Shown: positions 45,289 to 54,263 of the stretch, piece after piece
Position numbering within the stretch: the first letter of the stretch is position 1
How the letters are laid out: the number at the start of each line of letters is the position of its first letter
NCBI GenBank assembly: GCA_041906305.1
Contig: JAYRJL010000002.1
Location: forward strand, 620,001-684,000
Direction: 5' to 3'
Length of the DNA stretch: 64,000 nt
Source: SHVZ01 sp041906305
GTDB taxonomy: Bacteria; Pseudomonadota; Alphaproteobacteria; SHVZ01
The notes under the pieces: generated by a model
Databases searched by the model: none
Seen by the model: only the letters and a program-made list of their open reading frames with translations
Told to the model about the DNA's origin: nothing
Position numbers and translations under genes: made by a program

Positions 45289-46364
45289 GTGGAACACGCG
45301 CGCCGGCGGTCGCCGTCGACATAAGGGGCGTCAATCTGTCCTACGGCACCACGCGTGTGCTGAAGGACGTGCACCTTCACGTCGGTCCCGGCGAGCTCTT
45401 TGCCTTCCTGGGCCCTTCCGGGTGCGGCAAGACGACCCTTCTGCGTCTGATCGCCGGATTCAATACGGCCGACAGCGGCGAAGTGCTGATCGATGGACGC
45501 GACGTCGCGGCGCTCCCGCCGTGGAAGCGCGACGTCGGTATGGTGTTCCAGTCCTACGCTCTCTGGCCGCACCTGACCGTCCGCCGCAACGTCGCCTTCG
45601 GCCTCGAGGAGCGCCGACTGCCGCGCGCGGAGATCGACCGGCGCGTCGCGGCCGCACTCGAGATCGTCGGCCTCGCGCATCTGGCGGATCGTCGTCCCTC
45701 CCAACTCTCCGGCGGGCAGCAGCAACGCGTCGCCGTCGCCCGCACGGTCGCGATCGAGCCCAAGGTCCTGCTTCTCGACGAGCCTCTGTCGAACCTCGAC
45801 GCCAAGATGCGCGTCGATGTCCGCCGCGAACTGCGCGCGCTGCAGAAGCGACTCGGCATAACCACGATCTTCGTGACCCACGATCAGGAAGAGGCGAACA
45901 CGATCGCCGACCGCATCGCCGTCATGAGCGACGGCGTCGTCCAGCAAGTGGGCACGCCGATGGAACTCTACGAGCACCCTGCCAATCTGTTCGTTGCCGG
46001 CTTCCTTGGCACCGCCAATATCCTGGACGGAAAGATCGTCGGCTCGGACCCCAACCGTGCCTTCGAGATCGCGCCGGGGATCCACCTGCCGATCCCGTCC
46101 GGTGCTGAGATTCCGCCGGGCTCGAAGCTGGTCTTCCGCCCGCAGGCGGCCAGCCTTGGGCAGACCAGGGCCGGCCACGCGCCACTTCCGGCGACGATCC
46201 TCGACCGGGAATTCCTCGGCGCCACGGTCCGCTACGGCGTGCATGTCGGCTCGGCGCGGCTCGCCGTCGACGTTCCGTTCCACGCGGGCGAGGCGCTCCT
46301 GACGCCGGGGACCGAGACGAGCCTCGGCCTGCCCCCCGGCGCCGCGCTCTGGCTGCCGGCCTAG
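45285..46364 (+). CDS. Iron/polyamine-type ABC transporter ATPase
   Basis: A 359-residue ATPase with Walker A GPSGCGKTTL, signature LSGGQQQRVAVART and Walker B VLLLDEPLSNLD. A C-terminal TOBE-like regulatory domain (about residues 240-355: GAEIPPGSKLVFRPQAASL) follows. It is the last gene of the three-gene importer. Its stop shares a CTAG with the opposing gene's stop. Confidence 0.93.
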   Translation: MSGTRAPAVAVDIRGVNLSYGTTRVLKDVHLHVGPGELFAFLGPSGCGKTTLLRLIAGFNTADSGEVLIDGRDVAALPPWKRDVGMVFQSYALWPHLTVRRNVAFGLEERRLPRAEIDRRVAAALEIVGLAHLADRRPSQLSGGQQQRVAVARTVAIEPKVLLLDEPLSNLDAKMRVDVRRELRALQKRLGITTIFVTHDQEEANTIADRIAVMSDGVVQQVGTPMELYEHPANLFVAGFLGTANILDGKIVGSDPNRAFEIAPGIHLPIPSGAEIPPGSKLVFRPQAASLGQTRAGHAPLPATILDREFLGATVRYGVHVGSARLAVDVPFHAGEALLTPGTETSLGLPPGAALWLPA

Positions 46365-47326
46365 TTCGACAGGAACTCGTTGGTATAGAAGGCGGTCGCC
46401 GGCAGGTTGGTCTCGACCTCGCGGTACTTCTTCATCAGGTCGAGCGTGAGCTGCCACTCCGCATCCTCGGCGAGGCCGATGCGCTTGCCCTTCGGGATGC
46501 CCGCAACTGTCACCAGGTTGGATTCCTCGACCGTCTTGACCAGCGTATCCATCGGCAGATCCTTGTTCATGCGGTTGACCGCCGCCGCCGCCTCCTTGGG
46601 CTCGGCGATCATCGCCTCGTAGGATTTCTGCGTCGCTCGCACGAACCGCTTCACCATGTCGGGCTTGGCCTTGATCGTGTCGTTGTGCGCGATCACCGTC
46701 ATGCCGATCGTGTTGACGCCGTAGTCGGCGAAGGCGAGCACGACCGAGTCGACGCCCTTCGCCTTGAACAGCGTCGGGAACTCGGTGATGCCGCCGAGCA
46801 CCGCGTCCACCTGCTTGTCGAGGAACGAGGTGGTCTTGGCGGTCGCGTCCATCATCACGAGGCGCACCTTGTCGCCGTCGAGCTTGTTGGCCGCAACGAC
46901 CGCCGGCCAGAGCTGGGTGAGACCGTCACCGGCCGTCACCGCGAGACGCTTCCCCTCCAGATCCTTCATCGACTTGATGCCGAGATCGGCCCGCGCGATG
47001 ACGCCGTAGGTCGATCGGTTGACCAGCGACATCACCGACTTGGCCGGGATACCCTTCGACGCTCCGGCGATCAGGCTGCCGGCATCGGCCATCGCGAAGT
47101 CGTCGTCCTTGGAGCCGATCTGCTGGACCGAGCGGGCCGAGCCGCGGCCCTCATTCAGCGTCAGGTCGATGCCCTCGGCCTTGTAGTATCCCCGCTCCTT
47201 GCCGAGCACGAAGGCCCCGTGGGAGCCGCTCAGGAGCCAGTTGAGCCGGAGGCTCGCCTTGTCCTGGGCCAGCGCCGGGCCGGCCACGAGCAAAGTCGCC
47301 GCGACGACGAGAGTTCCGAGCCGCAT
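46361..47326 (-). CDS. NMT1/SsuA-type ABC transporter substrate-binding protein
   Basis: A 321-residue exported protein (signal MRLGTLVVAATLLVAGPALA). The opening LRLNWLLSGSHGAFVLGKERGYYKAEGIDL is typical of the NMT1/ThiY/RibY/SsuA group, which binds sulfonates, nitrate, hydroxymethylpyrimidine or riboflavin. Also present are DDFAMADAGSLIAG and KSMKDLEGKRLAVTAGDG. AGGAGG precedes the ATG. Its ATPase and permease lie downstream on the same strand but are separated from it by a gene on the opposite strand. The ligand is undecided. Confidence 0.87.
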   Translation of the reverse strand: MRLGTLVVAATLLVAGPALAQDKASLRLNWLLSGSHGAFVLGKERGYYKAEGIDLTLNEGRGSARSVQQIGSKDDDFAMADAGSLIAGASKGIPAKSVMSLVNRSTYGVIARADLGIKSMKDLEGKRLAVTAGDGLTQLWPAVVAANKLDGDKVRLVMMDATAKTTSFLDKQVDAVLGGITEFPTLFKAKGVDSVVLAFADYGVNTIGMTVIAHNDTIKAKPDMVKRFVRATQKSYEAMIAEPKEAAAAVNRMNKDLPMDTLVKTVEESNLVTVAGIPKGKRIGLAEDAEWQLTLDLMKKYREVETNLPATAFYTNEFLSN

Positions 47327-47432
47327 GGTTTCCTCCTGGGATGGCGGGTCCGGTTGGTCCGGAACCTCTTTCCGATCGTCAAATCGTCGGCGATGGTAGA
47401 AGGCCGATCCCGGAAAGCACAAGAGAGACCGC

Positions 47433-48398
47433 ATGGCCCCCCGCATTGCCTTCGTCGGAGTCGCCCACTGGCACGCGCCGATCTATGCCGGAATCCTGAA
47501 GACCCTGGGCATCCCGGTGGTCGGATCCTCCGATCCGGACCGCGAGGCCGGGGCGGCGCAGGCGGCCAAGCTCGGCCTCGGCTTCGAGGCCGACGCGGCG
47601 ACGATGCTGGATGCGGCGAAACCCGACTTCACGATCGTGATGCCGCGCCACGACCGAGCGCTTGAGACATGCAAGCCGGTGCTCGACCGCAGGCTCCCGA
47701 TGCTGGTCGAAAAGCCGCTCGGGCTGAACGGCATCCAGGCTCGTGCGACGGCCAAGGCGATCGAGGCATCCGGCAGCTGGGCGACCGCGGCGATGACCGT
47801 TCGCCACAATGCCATCTGGCAGCACCTCGCGGCGATGAAGCAGGCCAGCACGCTCGGCACGGTGATGCACGCGCATTTCCGCATCGTGAACGGCCCGCCG
47901 AGGCGCTATCCGGACTGGGGCGTCGGCTGGATGCTGGAGCCATCGACATCCGGCGGTGGCGCGCTCCGCAATCTCGGCATCCACGCCGCCGACGCCTTCC
48001 TGAAGCTCGCCGACGGCAAGGTCGACGTGCGCGCCGCCTCGCTGACCCGCCATGCCTACCATCTGCCGGTCGAAGAGTTCGCTACCGCCCTCCTGACCTC
48101 GCCCTCCGGGATCGCCTGCACGGTCGAAGCCGGCTACTCCTACGCCGCCTCAGGCGGCGACTTCGAATGGCGCATCGCCGCGACCGGCGCCTATTTCCTG
48201 GAGACCGCCGCCCAACTCACGATCCGCCACGCCGACGGTCGCCTCCAGGTCGAAGAGATCCCGAAGATCCCGGTTCAGCAGCCGATGGTCGAGGCGGCGC
48301 TGGCCGACTGGTCCGCCGGCCGCAGGCCCGCTTGCCCCGTCACCGAATGCGCCGACGCGGTCGAGCTCTGCGACCGGATCTACGCGGCAGCGACCTAA
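47433..48398 (+). CDS. Gfo/Idh/MocA-family oxidoreductase
   Basis: A 321-residue NAD(P)-dependent oxidoreductase. The N-terminal Rossmann domain begins IAFVGVAHWHAPIYAGIL, and the conserved EKPLGLN carries the catalytic-site Lys. The C-terminal alpha/beta domain holds RRYPDWGVGWMLEPSTSGGGALRNLGIHAADAFL with the family's Gly-rich segment and His. These enzymes usually oxidise sugars, inositols or their derivatives. It is divergent from the binding-protein gene across 106 bases and its stop overlaps the ATPase stop tail to tail. Confidence 0.9.
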   Translation: MAPRIAFVGVAHWHAPIYAGILKTLGIPVVGSSDPDREAGAAQAAKLGLGFEADAATMLDAAKPDFTIVMPRHDRALETCKPVLDRRLPMLVEKPLGLNGIQARATAKAIEASGSWATAAMTVRHNAIWQHLAAMKQASTLGTVMHAHFRIVNGPPRRYPDWGVGWMLEPSTSGGGALRNLGIHAADAFLKLADGKVDVRAASLTRHAYHLPVEEFATALLTSPSGIACTVEAGYSYAASGGDFEWRIAATGAYFLETAAQLTIRHADGRLQVEEIPKIPVQQPMVEAALADWSAGRRPACPVTECADAVELCDRIYAAAT

Positions 48399-49189
48399 GC
48401 CAGCGACAGCTTGCCCGTCGTCTGCAGCACGCCGCGTTCGAGGAAGAGGTTCGTCACCTCGTCGACGACCTTGGTGAAGCCCGGCAGCTGGCGGGCGGCG
48501 ACACCGCGCGGGCGTGGCAGGTCGATGGTCAGGAGCCGATCGATGCGGCCGGGGCGCGGGCTCATCACCGCGACGCGATCGGCGAGCAGCACGGCCTCGT
48601 CGATCGAGTGGGTGATGAAGACCACAGTCTTCCGCTTAGCGAGCCACAGCGCTTCCAGATCGAGGCGAAGCTGCTCGCGGGTCAGCGCGTCGAGCGCGCC
48701 GAAGGGCTCGTCCATCAGCAGCACCGGCGGATCGTGGATAAGCGCCCGGACGATCGCCGCCCGCTGGCGCATGCCGCCCGAAAGCTCGAACGGATAGCGG
48801 TCCTCGAACCCCTTGAGCCCGACCGCATCCAGAAGTCGGCGTGCGGCCGGCTCGTACGTCGACGCGTCGAGCCCGCGCAGCTCGAGCTGCACAAGGACGT
48901 TGCCGAGCACCGTGCGCCAATCCAGGAGCACGGGCGATTGAAAGACGATGCCGAGATCGGTGACCGGCTTCCGCACCGTTTCGCCGGCGATCGCGATCTC
49001 GCCCGACGTCACCGGCACGAGGCCGGCGACCATCTTCAGCAGCGTGCTCTTGCCGCAGCCGGACGGACCGACGACCGCGAAGAACTCGCCGGGCGCGATC
49101 TCGATGTCGATAGGCGTCAGCGCCTCGGTGACCTGGCCTGAGCGGCGAAAGGTCTTGGCGGCGCCGGCGAGCCGGATGGCTGCGGTCAC
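48395..49189 (-). CDS. Nitrate/sulfonate-type ABC transporter ATPase
   Basis: A 264-residue ATPase of the SsuB/TauB/NrtD type with Walker A GPSGCGKSTL, signature LSGGMRQRAAIVRAL and Walker B VLLMDEPFGALD. The GTG start at 49187-49189 overlaps the permease stop (GTGA). The two genes form the transport core of the system whose binding protein is probably that at 46361-47326. Confidence 0.92.
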   Translation of the reverse strand: MTAAIRLAGAAKTFRRSGQVTEALTPIDIEIAPGEFFAVVGPSGCGKSTLLKMVAGLVPVTSGEIAIAGETVRKPVTDLGIVFQSPVLLDWRTVLGNVLVQLELRGLDASTYEPAARRLLDAVGLKGFEDRYPFELSGGMRQRAAIVRALIHDPPVLLMDEPFGALDALTREQLRLDLEALWLAKRKTVVFITHSIDEAVLLADRVAVMSPRPGRIDRLLTIDLPRPRGVAARQLPGFTKVVDEVTNLFLERGVLQTTGKLSLA

Positions 49190-49968
49190 GTCTGCTCTCC
49201 GACCTTCTCGCTCTGGCGCTGGGCGGTGTGCCACGGGATCGCCAGACGCTCGACGCCCTCGACGGCGTAGTAGATCGCGAGCCCGATCGCGCTCAGCACG
49301 AAGACGGTCGCGAAGACCGCGCTGGCGAGCAGGTTGCCGTTGTATTCGAGCAGCAGGTAACCCAGGCCCCGGTCGGAGGCGATGAACTCGGCGACCACCG
49401 CACCCGTCACCGCGTTGACCGCGCCGATCCGAAGGCCGGTGAAGATCGACGGCAGCGCAGAAGGCAACCGGATCCGCCAGAACAGCCGCCAGGCATTGGC
49501 GCCGGTCGAACGCGCGAAGTCCATGATCTCCGGGTTGATGCCGCGGAATCCGGCGACGTTGTTGACCAGCATCGGGAAGAAGCAGAGCAGGAAGACCAGC
49601 GTCAGCTTCGAGATCCAGCCGATGCCGAACCAGATCACGAAGATCGGCGCGATCGCGATCTTCGGCACGACCTGGAACGCCACGATCAGCGGATAGATCG
49701 TCCGCGCCATCCAGGCCGAGAACGCGATGCCGGTCGCCAGAGGCAGGCTGATCAGGACCGCCATGCCGAAGCCGCCGAGGATCTCGAGCCCCGTGATCCA
49801 GGCCCCCCCGAGGATGCGGGGCCAGCGACGCATGAGGTCGGAGAGGATCGCCGTCGGCGCGGGGAGGAGATAGTTCGGGACGTCGAACAGCCGGACCGCC
49901 GCTTCCCAGGCGACGAGAAAAGCGAGCGCCAGCAGCAGCGGCTGCGCGACCGATCGTACCCTCGCCAT
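49186..49968 (-). CDS. Nitrate/sulfonate-type ABC transporter permease
   Basis: A 260-residue permease of the SsuC/TauC type with six hydrophobic segments. The coupling loop is MDFARSTGANAWRLFWRIRLPSALPSIFTGLRIG. FQVVPKIAIAPIFVIWFGIG is a well-conserved family segment. It is the first gene of the two-gene unit; the 59 bases upstream hold no clear signal. Confidence 0.92.
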   Translation of the reverse strand: MARVRSVAQPLLLALAFLVAWEAAVRLFDVPNYLLPAPTAILSDLMRRWPRILGGAWITGLEILGGFGMAVLISLPLATGIAFSAWMARTIYPLIVAFQVVPKIAIAPIFVIWFGIGWISKLTLVFLLCFFPMLVNNVAGFRGINPEIMDFARSTGANAWRLFWRIRLPSALPSIFTGLRIGAVNAVTGAVVAEFIASDRGLGYLLLEYNGNLLASAVFATVFVLSAIGLAIYYAVEGVERLAIPWHTAQRQSEKVGEQT

Positions 49969-50027
49969 CGGCGTATCCCCCTATCCGACTCTCCGGCCGG
50001 TACCGTGGATGGTAGACACGCCCGTCG

Positions 50028-50564
50028 CTATCCGTCGAGCTTGAAGGCCTCGACGGTCTCCCAATCCTCGACCGGCACGTCGTCGCCCGAATAGACGATC
50101 TCGATGCGGTCGAAACGGACTGTCTGACCGGTAAGCTTGGCGCGTGTCTCTACGCCGACCGCCGCCTTGCGGCCAGCCTCGACCGAGCCGTACAGCAGCG
50201 AGACATGTGGCATGAAGCCGGTCGACTCGATGCCGAGCACCGCACGGTCGGTTCGTTGCTTGAGGCCAAGCAGGGCGCCCTCGGCACCGAACAGCGCATA
50301 GAACGAGCGAAAATAGGCATCCCCCAGCACGACGTCGATGATCGGACGCCAGATCGGCCGGGTGCCAGGCAGCAGCGAAGCCACGCGCCGGCCGAGATCG
50401 ATGCGATCGAAGGGCTGGCCGCCGATCAGGGTCAGGTGCGGCACGAAACGCGGCGTGCCGAAACGGTCGGCAAGATCGTCGACGATCCGCCTGAACTCGC
50501 GAGCCCAGTCGGGCTCCGGCATCAGCCAGACCGAGTAGGTTTCGCAAGTCAGCGGGCTTGGCAT
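50028..50564 (-). CDS. 2H phosphoesterase (cyclic phosphodiesterase-like)
   Basis: A 178-residue protein of the 2H superfamily. The two catalytic motifs are HLTL (H43, T45) and HVSL (H120, S122), spaced as in cyclic-nucleotide/2'-5' RNA ligase-type enzymes. The layout (YSVWLMPEPDW at the N-terminus) is nearest the plant-type cyclic phosphodiesterase branch. The substrate could be a 2',3'-cyclic or 1'',2''-cyclic phosphate. It is divergent from the acyl-CoA synthetase gene. Confidence 0.82.
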   Translation of the reverse strand: MPSPLTCETYSVWLMPEPDWAREFRRIVDDLADRFGTPRFVPHLTLIGGQPFDRIDLGRRVASLLPGTRPIWRPIIDVVLGDAYFRSFYALFGAEGALLGLKQRTDRAVLGIESTGFMPHVSLLYGSVEAGRKAAVGVETRAKLTGQTVRFDRIEIVYSGDDVPVEDWETVEAFKLDG

Positions 50565-50673
50565 GCGCCGCTCTTCTCGCGGGCTTCAATGTCGCTCGTC
50601 ACCGATGCAGCATAACACTCGCCAGCGCCGACGGTCTGCGCCAGGATCGGGGAAATTTCGTGAGGAAACGTTC

Positions 50674-52356
50674 ATGTCGATCGATGCCTTTCTCGGCGCA
50701 CGCGACTTCCTTTTTCGCACGCGCGAGGACTATCAGGCCGCCTACCGCGACTTCCGCTGGCCGAAGCTCGATCGGTTCAACTGGGCTCTCGACCATTTCG
50801 ACCGGATGGCAGAAGACAACGAACGGCCGGCGCTGTGGCAGGTGGACGACGGCGGCGCCGAAACCAAGGTCTCCTTCGCCGCGATGGCGCGTCGCTCGAA
50901 CCAGGTCGCCAACTTCCTCCGCTCGATCGGCGTTCGCCGCGGCGACCGCATTCTCCTGATGCTCGGCAATGTCGTGCCGCTCTGGGAGTGCATGCTGGCG
51001 GCGATGAAGCTGGGTGCGGTGATCGTCCCGGCGACGACACTGCTCACCCGAGACGACCTCAAGGACCGCTTCGCCCGAGGTCGCGTCCGCCACGTCGTCG
51101 TCGGCGCCGCCAATGCCAAGGTCTTCGACGAGTTGCCGGGCGACTACACGAAGATCGTGGTCGCAGGCACCTATCCCGGCTGGCATGCCTATGCCGACGC
51201 CGATGCCGCATCGCCGGCCTTCACGCCCGATGGCGAGACCCGGGCGGACGATCCGCTGCTGCTCTATTTCACCTCGGGCACGACCAGCAAGCCGAAGCTC
51301 GTGCTGCACAGCCATCAGAGCTATCCGGTCGGACACCTCTCGACAATGTACTGGCTGGGCCTCCGGCCAGGCGACGTGCATCTGAACATCTCGTCGCCCG
51401 GCTGGGCGAAGCACGCGTGGAGCTGCATCTTCGCGCCCTGGAACGCCGGAGCCACCGTGTTCCTGTTCAACCAGGCGCGCTTCAGCGCCAAGCCGCTGCT
51501 CGACACCATGGTCCGCTGCGGGGTCACCACCTTCTGCGCGCCGCCGACCGTCTGGCGGATGCTGATCCAGGAGGACCTGGCCGCCTGGAAGGTGAAGCTG
51601 ACCGAGGTGATCGGCGCCGGCGAACCCCTGAACCCCGAAGTGATCGAGCGTGTGCGCCAGGCCTGGGGGCTCACGATTCGCGACGGCTACGGCCAGACCG
51701 AGACCACCGCACAGGTCGGTAACAGCCCGGGCCAGCCGGTGAAAGCCGGATCGATGGGCCGTCCGCTGCCAGGCTACACGGTCAGGCTCTGCGACGCCGA
51801 CGGCAAGGATCAGGAAGAGGCCGAGATCTGCCTGCCGCTGGCCGGGCGGCCGCTCGGGCTGATGCAGGGCTATCAGGATGACGACGGACGCATCCGGCCG
51901 CTGGACGGCGAGGTCTATCGAACCGGGGACGTCGCCGTTCGCGACGCCGACGGCTACCTGACCTATGTCGGTCGTGCCGACGACGTGTTCAAAGCCTCGG
52001 ACTACCGGATCAGCCCGTTCGAGCTTGAAAGCGTGATGATCGAGCACGACGCCGTGGTCGAGGCCGCCATCGTCCCGTCGCCCGATCCTCTCCGCCTCGC
52101 CGTGCCCAAGGCGTTCATCGTTCTCGCCTCCGGCCACAAGCCCGACCGCGACACCGCGCTCGCCCTCTTCCGGCACGCCCGCGCGCACCTCTCGCCGTTC
52201 AAGCGCATCCGCCGGATCGAGTTCGCCGACCTGCCGAAGACCATCTCCGGCAAGATCCGGCGCGTCGAGCTGCGCCGGAACGAAGCCACAAAGCGACAGG
52301 CCGAAGCCCGAGGAGCGACCGAGTTCTGGGAAGAGGATTTCCCCGAGCTCAAGTAG
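50674..52356 (+). CDS. Acyl-CoA synthetase (acetyl/medium-chain AMP-forming type)
   Basis: A 560-residue adenylate-forming enzyme. The P-loop LLYFTSGTTSKPKLV, the adenine motif DGYGQTETT, the TGD motif in VYRTGDVAV and the catalytic lysine in KTISGKIRR are all present. Its layout is closest to medium-chain or benzoate-type acyl-CoA synthetases. The ATG at 50674 follows GAGG; an upstream frame extension is unlike the family. It is tail to tail with the hydrolase gene, seven bases apart. Confidence 0.9.
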   Translation: MSIDAFLGARDFLFRTREDYQAAYRDFRWPKLDRFNWALDHFDRMAEDNERPALWQVDDGGAETKVSFAAMARRSNQVANFLRSIGVRRGDRILLMLGNVVPLWECMLAAMKLGAVIVPATTLLTRDDLKDRFARGRVRHVVVGAANAKVFDELPGDYTKIVVAGTYPGWHAYADADAASPAFTPDGETRADDPLLLYFTSGTTSKPKLVLHSHQSYPVGHLSTMYWLGLRPGDVHLNISSPGWAKHAWSCIFAPWNAGATVFLFNQARFSAKPLLDTMVRCGVTTFCAPPTVWRMLIQEDLAAWKVKLTEVIGAGEPLNPEVIERVRQAWGLTIRDGYGQTETTAQVGNSPGQPVKAGSMGRPLPGYTVRLCDADGKDQEEAEICLPLAGRPLGLMQGYQDDDGRIRPLDGEVYRTGDVAVRDADGYLTYVGRADDVFKASDYRISPFELESVMIEHDAVVEAAIVPSPDPLRLAVPKAFIVLASGHKPDRDTALALFRHARAHLSPFKRIRRIEFADLPKTISGKIRRVELRRNEATKRQAEARGATEFWEEDFPELK

Positions 52357-52362
52357 GCCCGC

Positions 52363-53448
52363 CTACCGGCAAGCGCCTTCCTTGGCGCCCGCCTCGATGA
52401 ACCGGATGAGGCATTCGCTGTAGCGCTTGGTGAAGACCGCACTGCCGGCGCCGCCATGCCCATTCCTCTTGCCGGAACGGAGGGGCACGATCTCCTCGTC
52501 CTGTTCGTAGATGACGACGTTCCGCACGCCCTTCGATGTCAGCTCGTCGCGCGCGAACGCCGCCTGCTGCTGCGCCTCCGGCACGAATCCGTCCCATCCG
52601 AAGAAGATCGCCGCAAGCGGCGGGGGGCCTGGTTTGATCGTGCCGATCATCCGCCGCCAGTCGTCGGGTGCGACCAGGGTTGCCCGGCTGGTGTTCTCGC
52701 CATGTCGCGCCGCCGAGATCGCCAGAACGCCGTCGATCGGCACCTCGCCCTTCGCCAGGAACTCGATCGACTGCCAAGCGCCGCGAGACTGGCCGGCCAG
52801 CACGACCTTCTTGTACCCGGCGTCGCGCAGCTTGGGCACGGACTCGGTCAGGCGGGACAGTGCCCAATCGATATTGCCGTCGAGGCAGGGATCGCGATCG
52901 AAGCGAAGCACGTCCCAGCCGTCGAGATTGAAGCGCGTCACCACCGCCCAAGCCGCGTTCATCCGCTGATCGTTGCAGCGTCCTGAATATCCGTGCTGCC
53001 AGACGATGATGCCTTTCGCTCTCCGCGGCCCGTAGACGAAGTAGCCTTCACGCGATGTGAAGTCGCCGATGCTGTGGTCGTGATAAGGCAGACCGAACTC
53101 GACTCCGGGATAGACGATGCGCGTATTGACGGCATAGAGGCGGCACGCGTCTGTGCCGTTCGAACGCTTCACCTGCTCGGTACAGCTCCGCATCGCCGAC
53201 TCGATCGCGGCCTCCTCGCTCGCGGCCCCGTAGCTGGCGCCCCAGGCGCCTTTGGCATTGACCGCCATCGCGCGGTTGAGCCGCTGACCGAGGAACAGGT
53301 CGCGCCAGCCCTCCTGAGCGCCGCGCCCTGGACCGTGATACTTGCTGAAGCGCTCGATCTGCTCCGGGGTATGGACGGGTCCGCCGTACTGCGCGTTCGC
53401 GGCGCCCGTAAGCGCGAAGACGAGCAGCGCGACCAGACGACCGATCAC
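52363..53448 (-). CDS. Exported protein with DUF4189-like region and alpha/beta-hydrolase domain
   Basis: A 361-residue protein starting at GTG (53446-53448), whose ribosome site GAGGGG overlaps the preceding SDR gene's stop. A signal peptide ends near ANAQ. Residues 60-110 (AMAVNAKGAWGASYGAASEEAAIESAM and two Cys) resemble the DUF4189 stress-type domain. The rest is an alpha/beta hydrolase with nucleophile S221 in LAGQSRGAW. It is the last gene of the nine-gene minus-strand operon. The joint domain layout is unusual, and the substrate is unknown. Confidence 0.75.
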   Translation of the reverse strand: MIGRLVALLVFALTGAANAQYGGPVHTPEQIERFSKYHGPGRGAQEGWRDLFLGQRLNRAMAVNAKGAWGASYGAASEEAAIESAMRSCTEQVKRSNGTDACRLYAVNTRIVYPGVEFGLPYHDHSIGDFTSREGYFVYGPRRAKGIIVWQHGYSGRCNDQRMNAAWAVVTRFNLDGWDVLRFDRDPCLDGNIDWALSRLTESVPKLRDAGYKKVVLAGQSRGAWQSIEFLAKGEVPIDGVLAISAARHGENTSRATLVAPDDWRRMIGTIKPGPPPLAAIFFGWDGFVPEAQQQAAFARDELTSKGVRNVVIYEQDEEIVPLRSGKRNGHGGAGSAVFTKRYSECLIRFIEAGAKEGACR

Positions 53449-53459
53449 GGCAGCGCCCC

Positions 53460-54263
53460 TCAGTTGAACTTCGCGGTGATGCCGCCATCGACCACGAGTT
53501 CCACCGCGGTCACGTACTTGGCCTCGTCGGATGCGAGGAACAGCGCCGCATAGGCGACGTCCCAGGCATCGCCCATATGGCCCATCGGGCACTGGGCGTC
53601 ACGCCGCTTCACCATCTCGGCCGAGTCGTTGGCGCTCGAATACGCCGACTGCAGGCCGGCATGGATCAGGGGCGTGTTCATCAGGCCCGGAAGCACGCAG
53701 TTCGCGCGTATGCCCTTCTTCGCGTATTGGAGGGCGATCGTCCGGGTGAAGGCGAAGATCGCGCCCTTGGTCGTCGAATAGGTGATGTAAGGCACGCCTG
53801 AATCGCGCATGCCGGCAATCGAGGCGATGTTGACGATCGCGCCCTTGCCTTGCTTCACCATGATCGGCAGCACGCGCCGGCAGGTCAGCATCAGGCTCTT
53901 CAGGTTGATGTCGAAGACCTTGTCCCACTCCTCCTCGGTGATCTCCTCGATCGGCGTGAGGCGGGCGATGCCGACATTGTTGTGCAAGATGTCGATGCGG
54001 CCGAACCTGTCCATCGCGGCCTTGATCGCCGCATCGACATCGGCAGCCTTCGAGACGTCGGCCTTGACCATCAATGCCTCGCCGCCTTCGGCGCGGATGA
54101 TGCTGGCGGTCTCTTCCGCGGCGTCTCGGTTGACGTCGATGCAGACGACCTTGGCACCTTCGCGCGCGAACAGCACGGCGACCGCCTTGCCATTGCCCCA
54201 GCCCGGGCCGATCGATCCGGCGCCGACGACGACAGCGACCTTATCCTTGAGCCGATCCGTCAT
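53460..54263 (-). CDS. Short-chain dehydrogenase/reductase
   Basis: A 267-residue SDR. The cofactor motif is of the expanded form GAGSIGPGWGNGKA rather than TGxxxGIG. The NNVG motif (HNNVGIA), the catalytic Ser (VNIASIAG) and YSTTK are intact. The ATG at 54261-54263 follows GGGAGG. The start lies within the last 23 bases of the hydrolase gene, so the two are coupled. Its alcohol or ketone substrate is unknown. Confidence 0.9.
   Translation of the reverse strand: MTDRLKDKVAVVVGAGSIGPGWGNGKAVAVLFAREGAKVVCIDVNRDAAEETASIIRAEGGEALMVKADVSKAADVDAAIKAAMDRFGRIDILHNNVGIARLTPIEEITEEEWDKVFDINLKSLMLTCRRVLPIMVKQGKGAIVNIASIAGMRDSGVPYITYSTTKGAIFAFTRTIALQYAKKGIRANCVLPGLMNTPLIHAGLQSAYSSANDSAEMVKRRDAQCPMGHMGDAWDVAYAALFLASDEAKYVTAVELVVDGGITAKFN

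Noticed and set aside
53460..54263. SDR cofactor motif as a defect
   Set aside because: The expanded glycine motif GPGWGNGKA is known in a subgroup of SDRs and the catalytic residues are intact.
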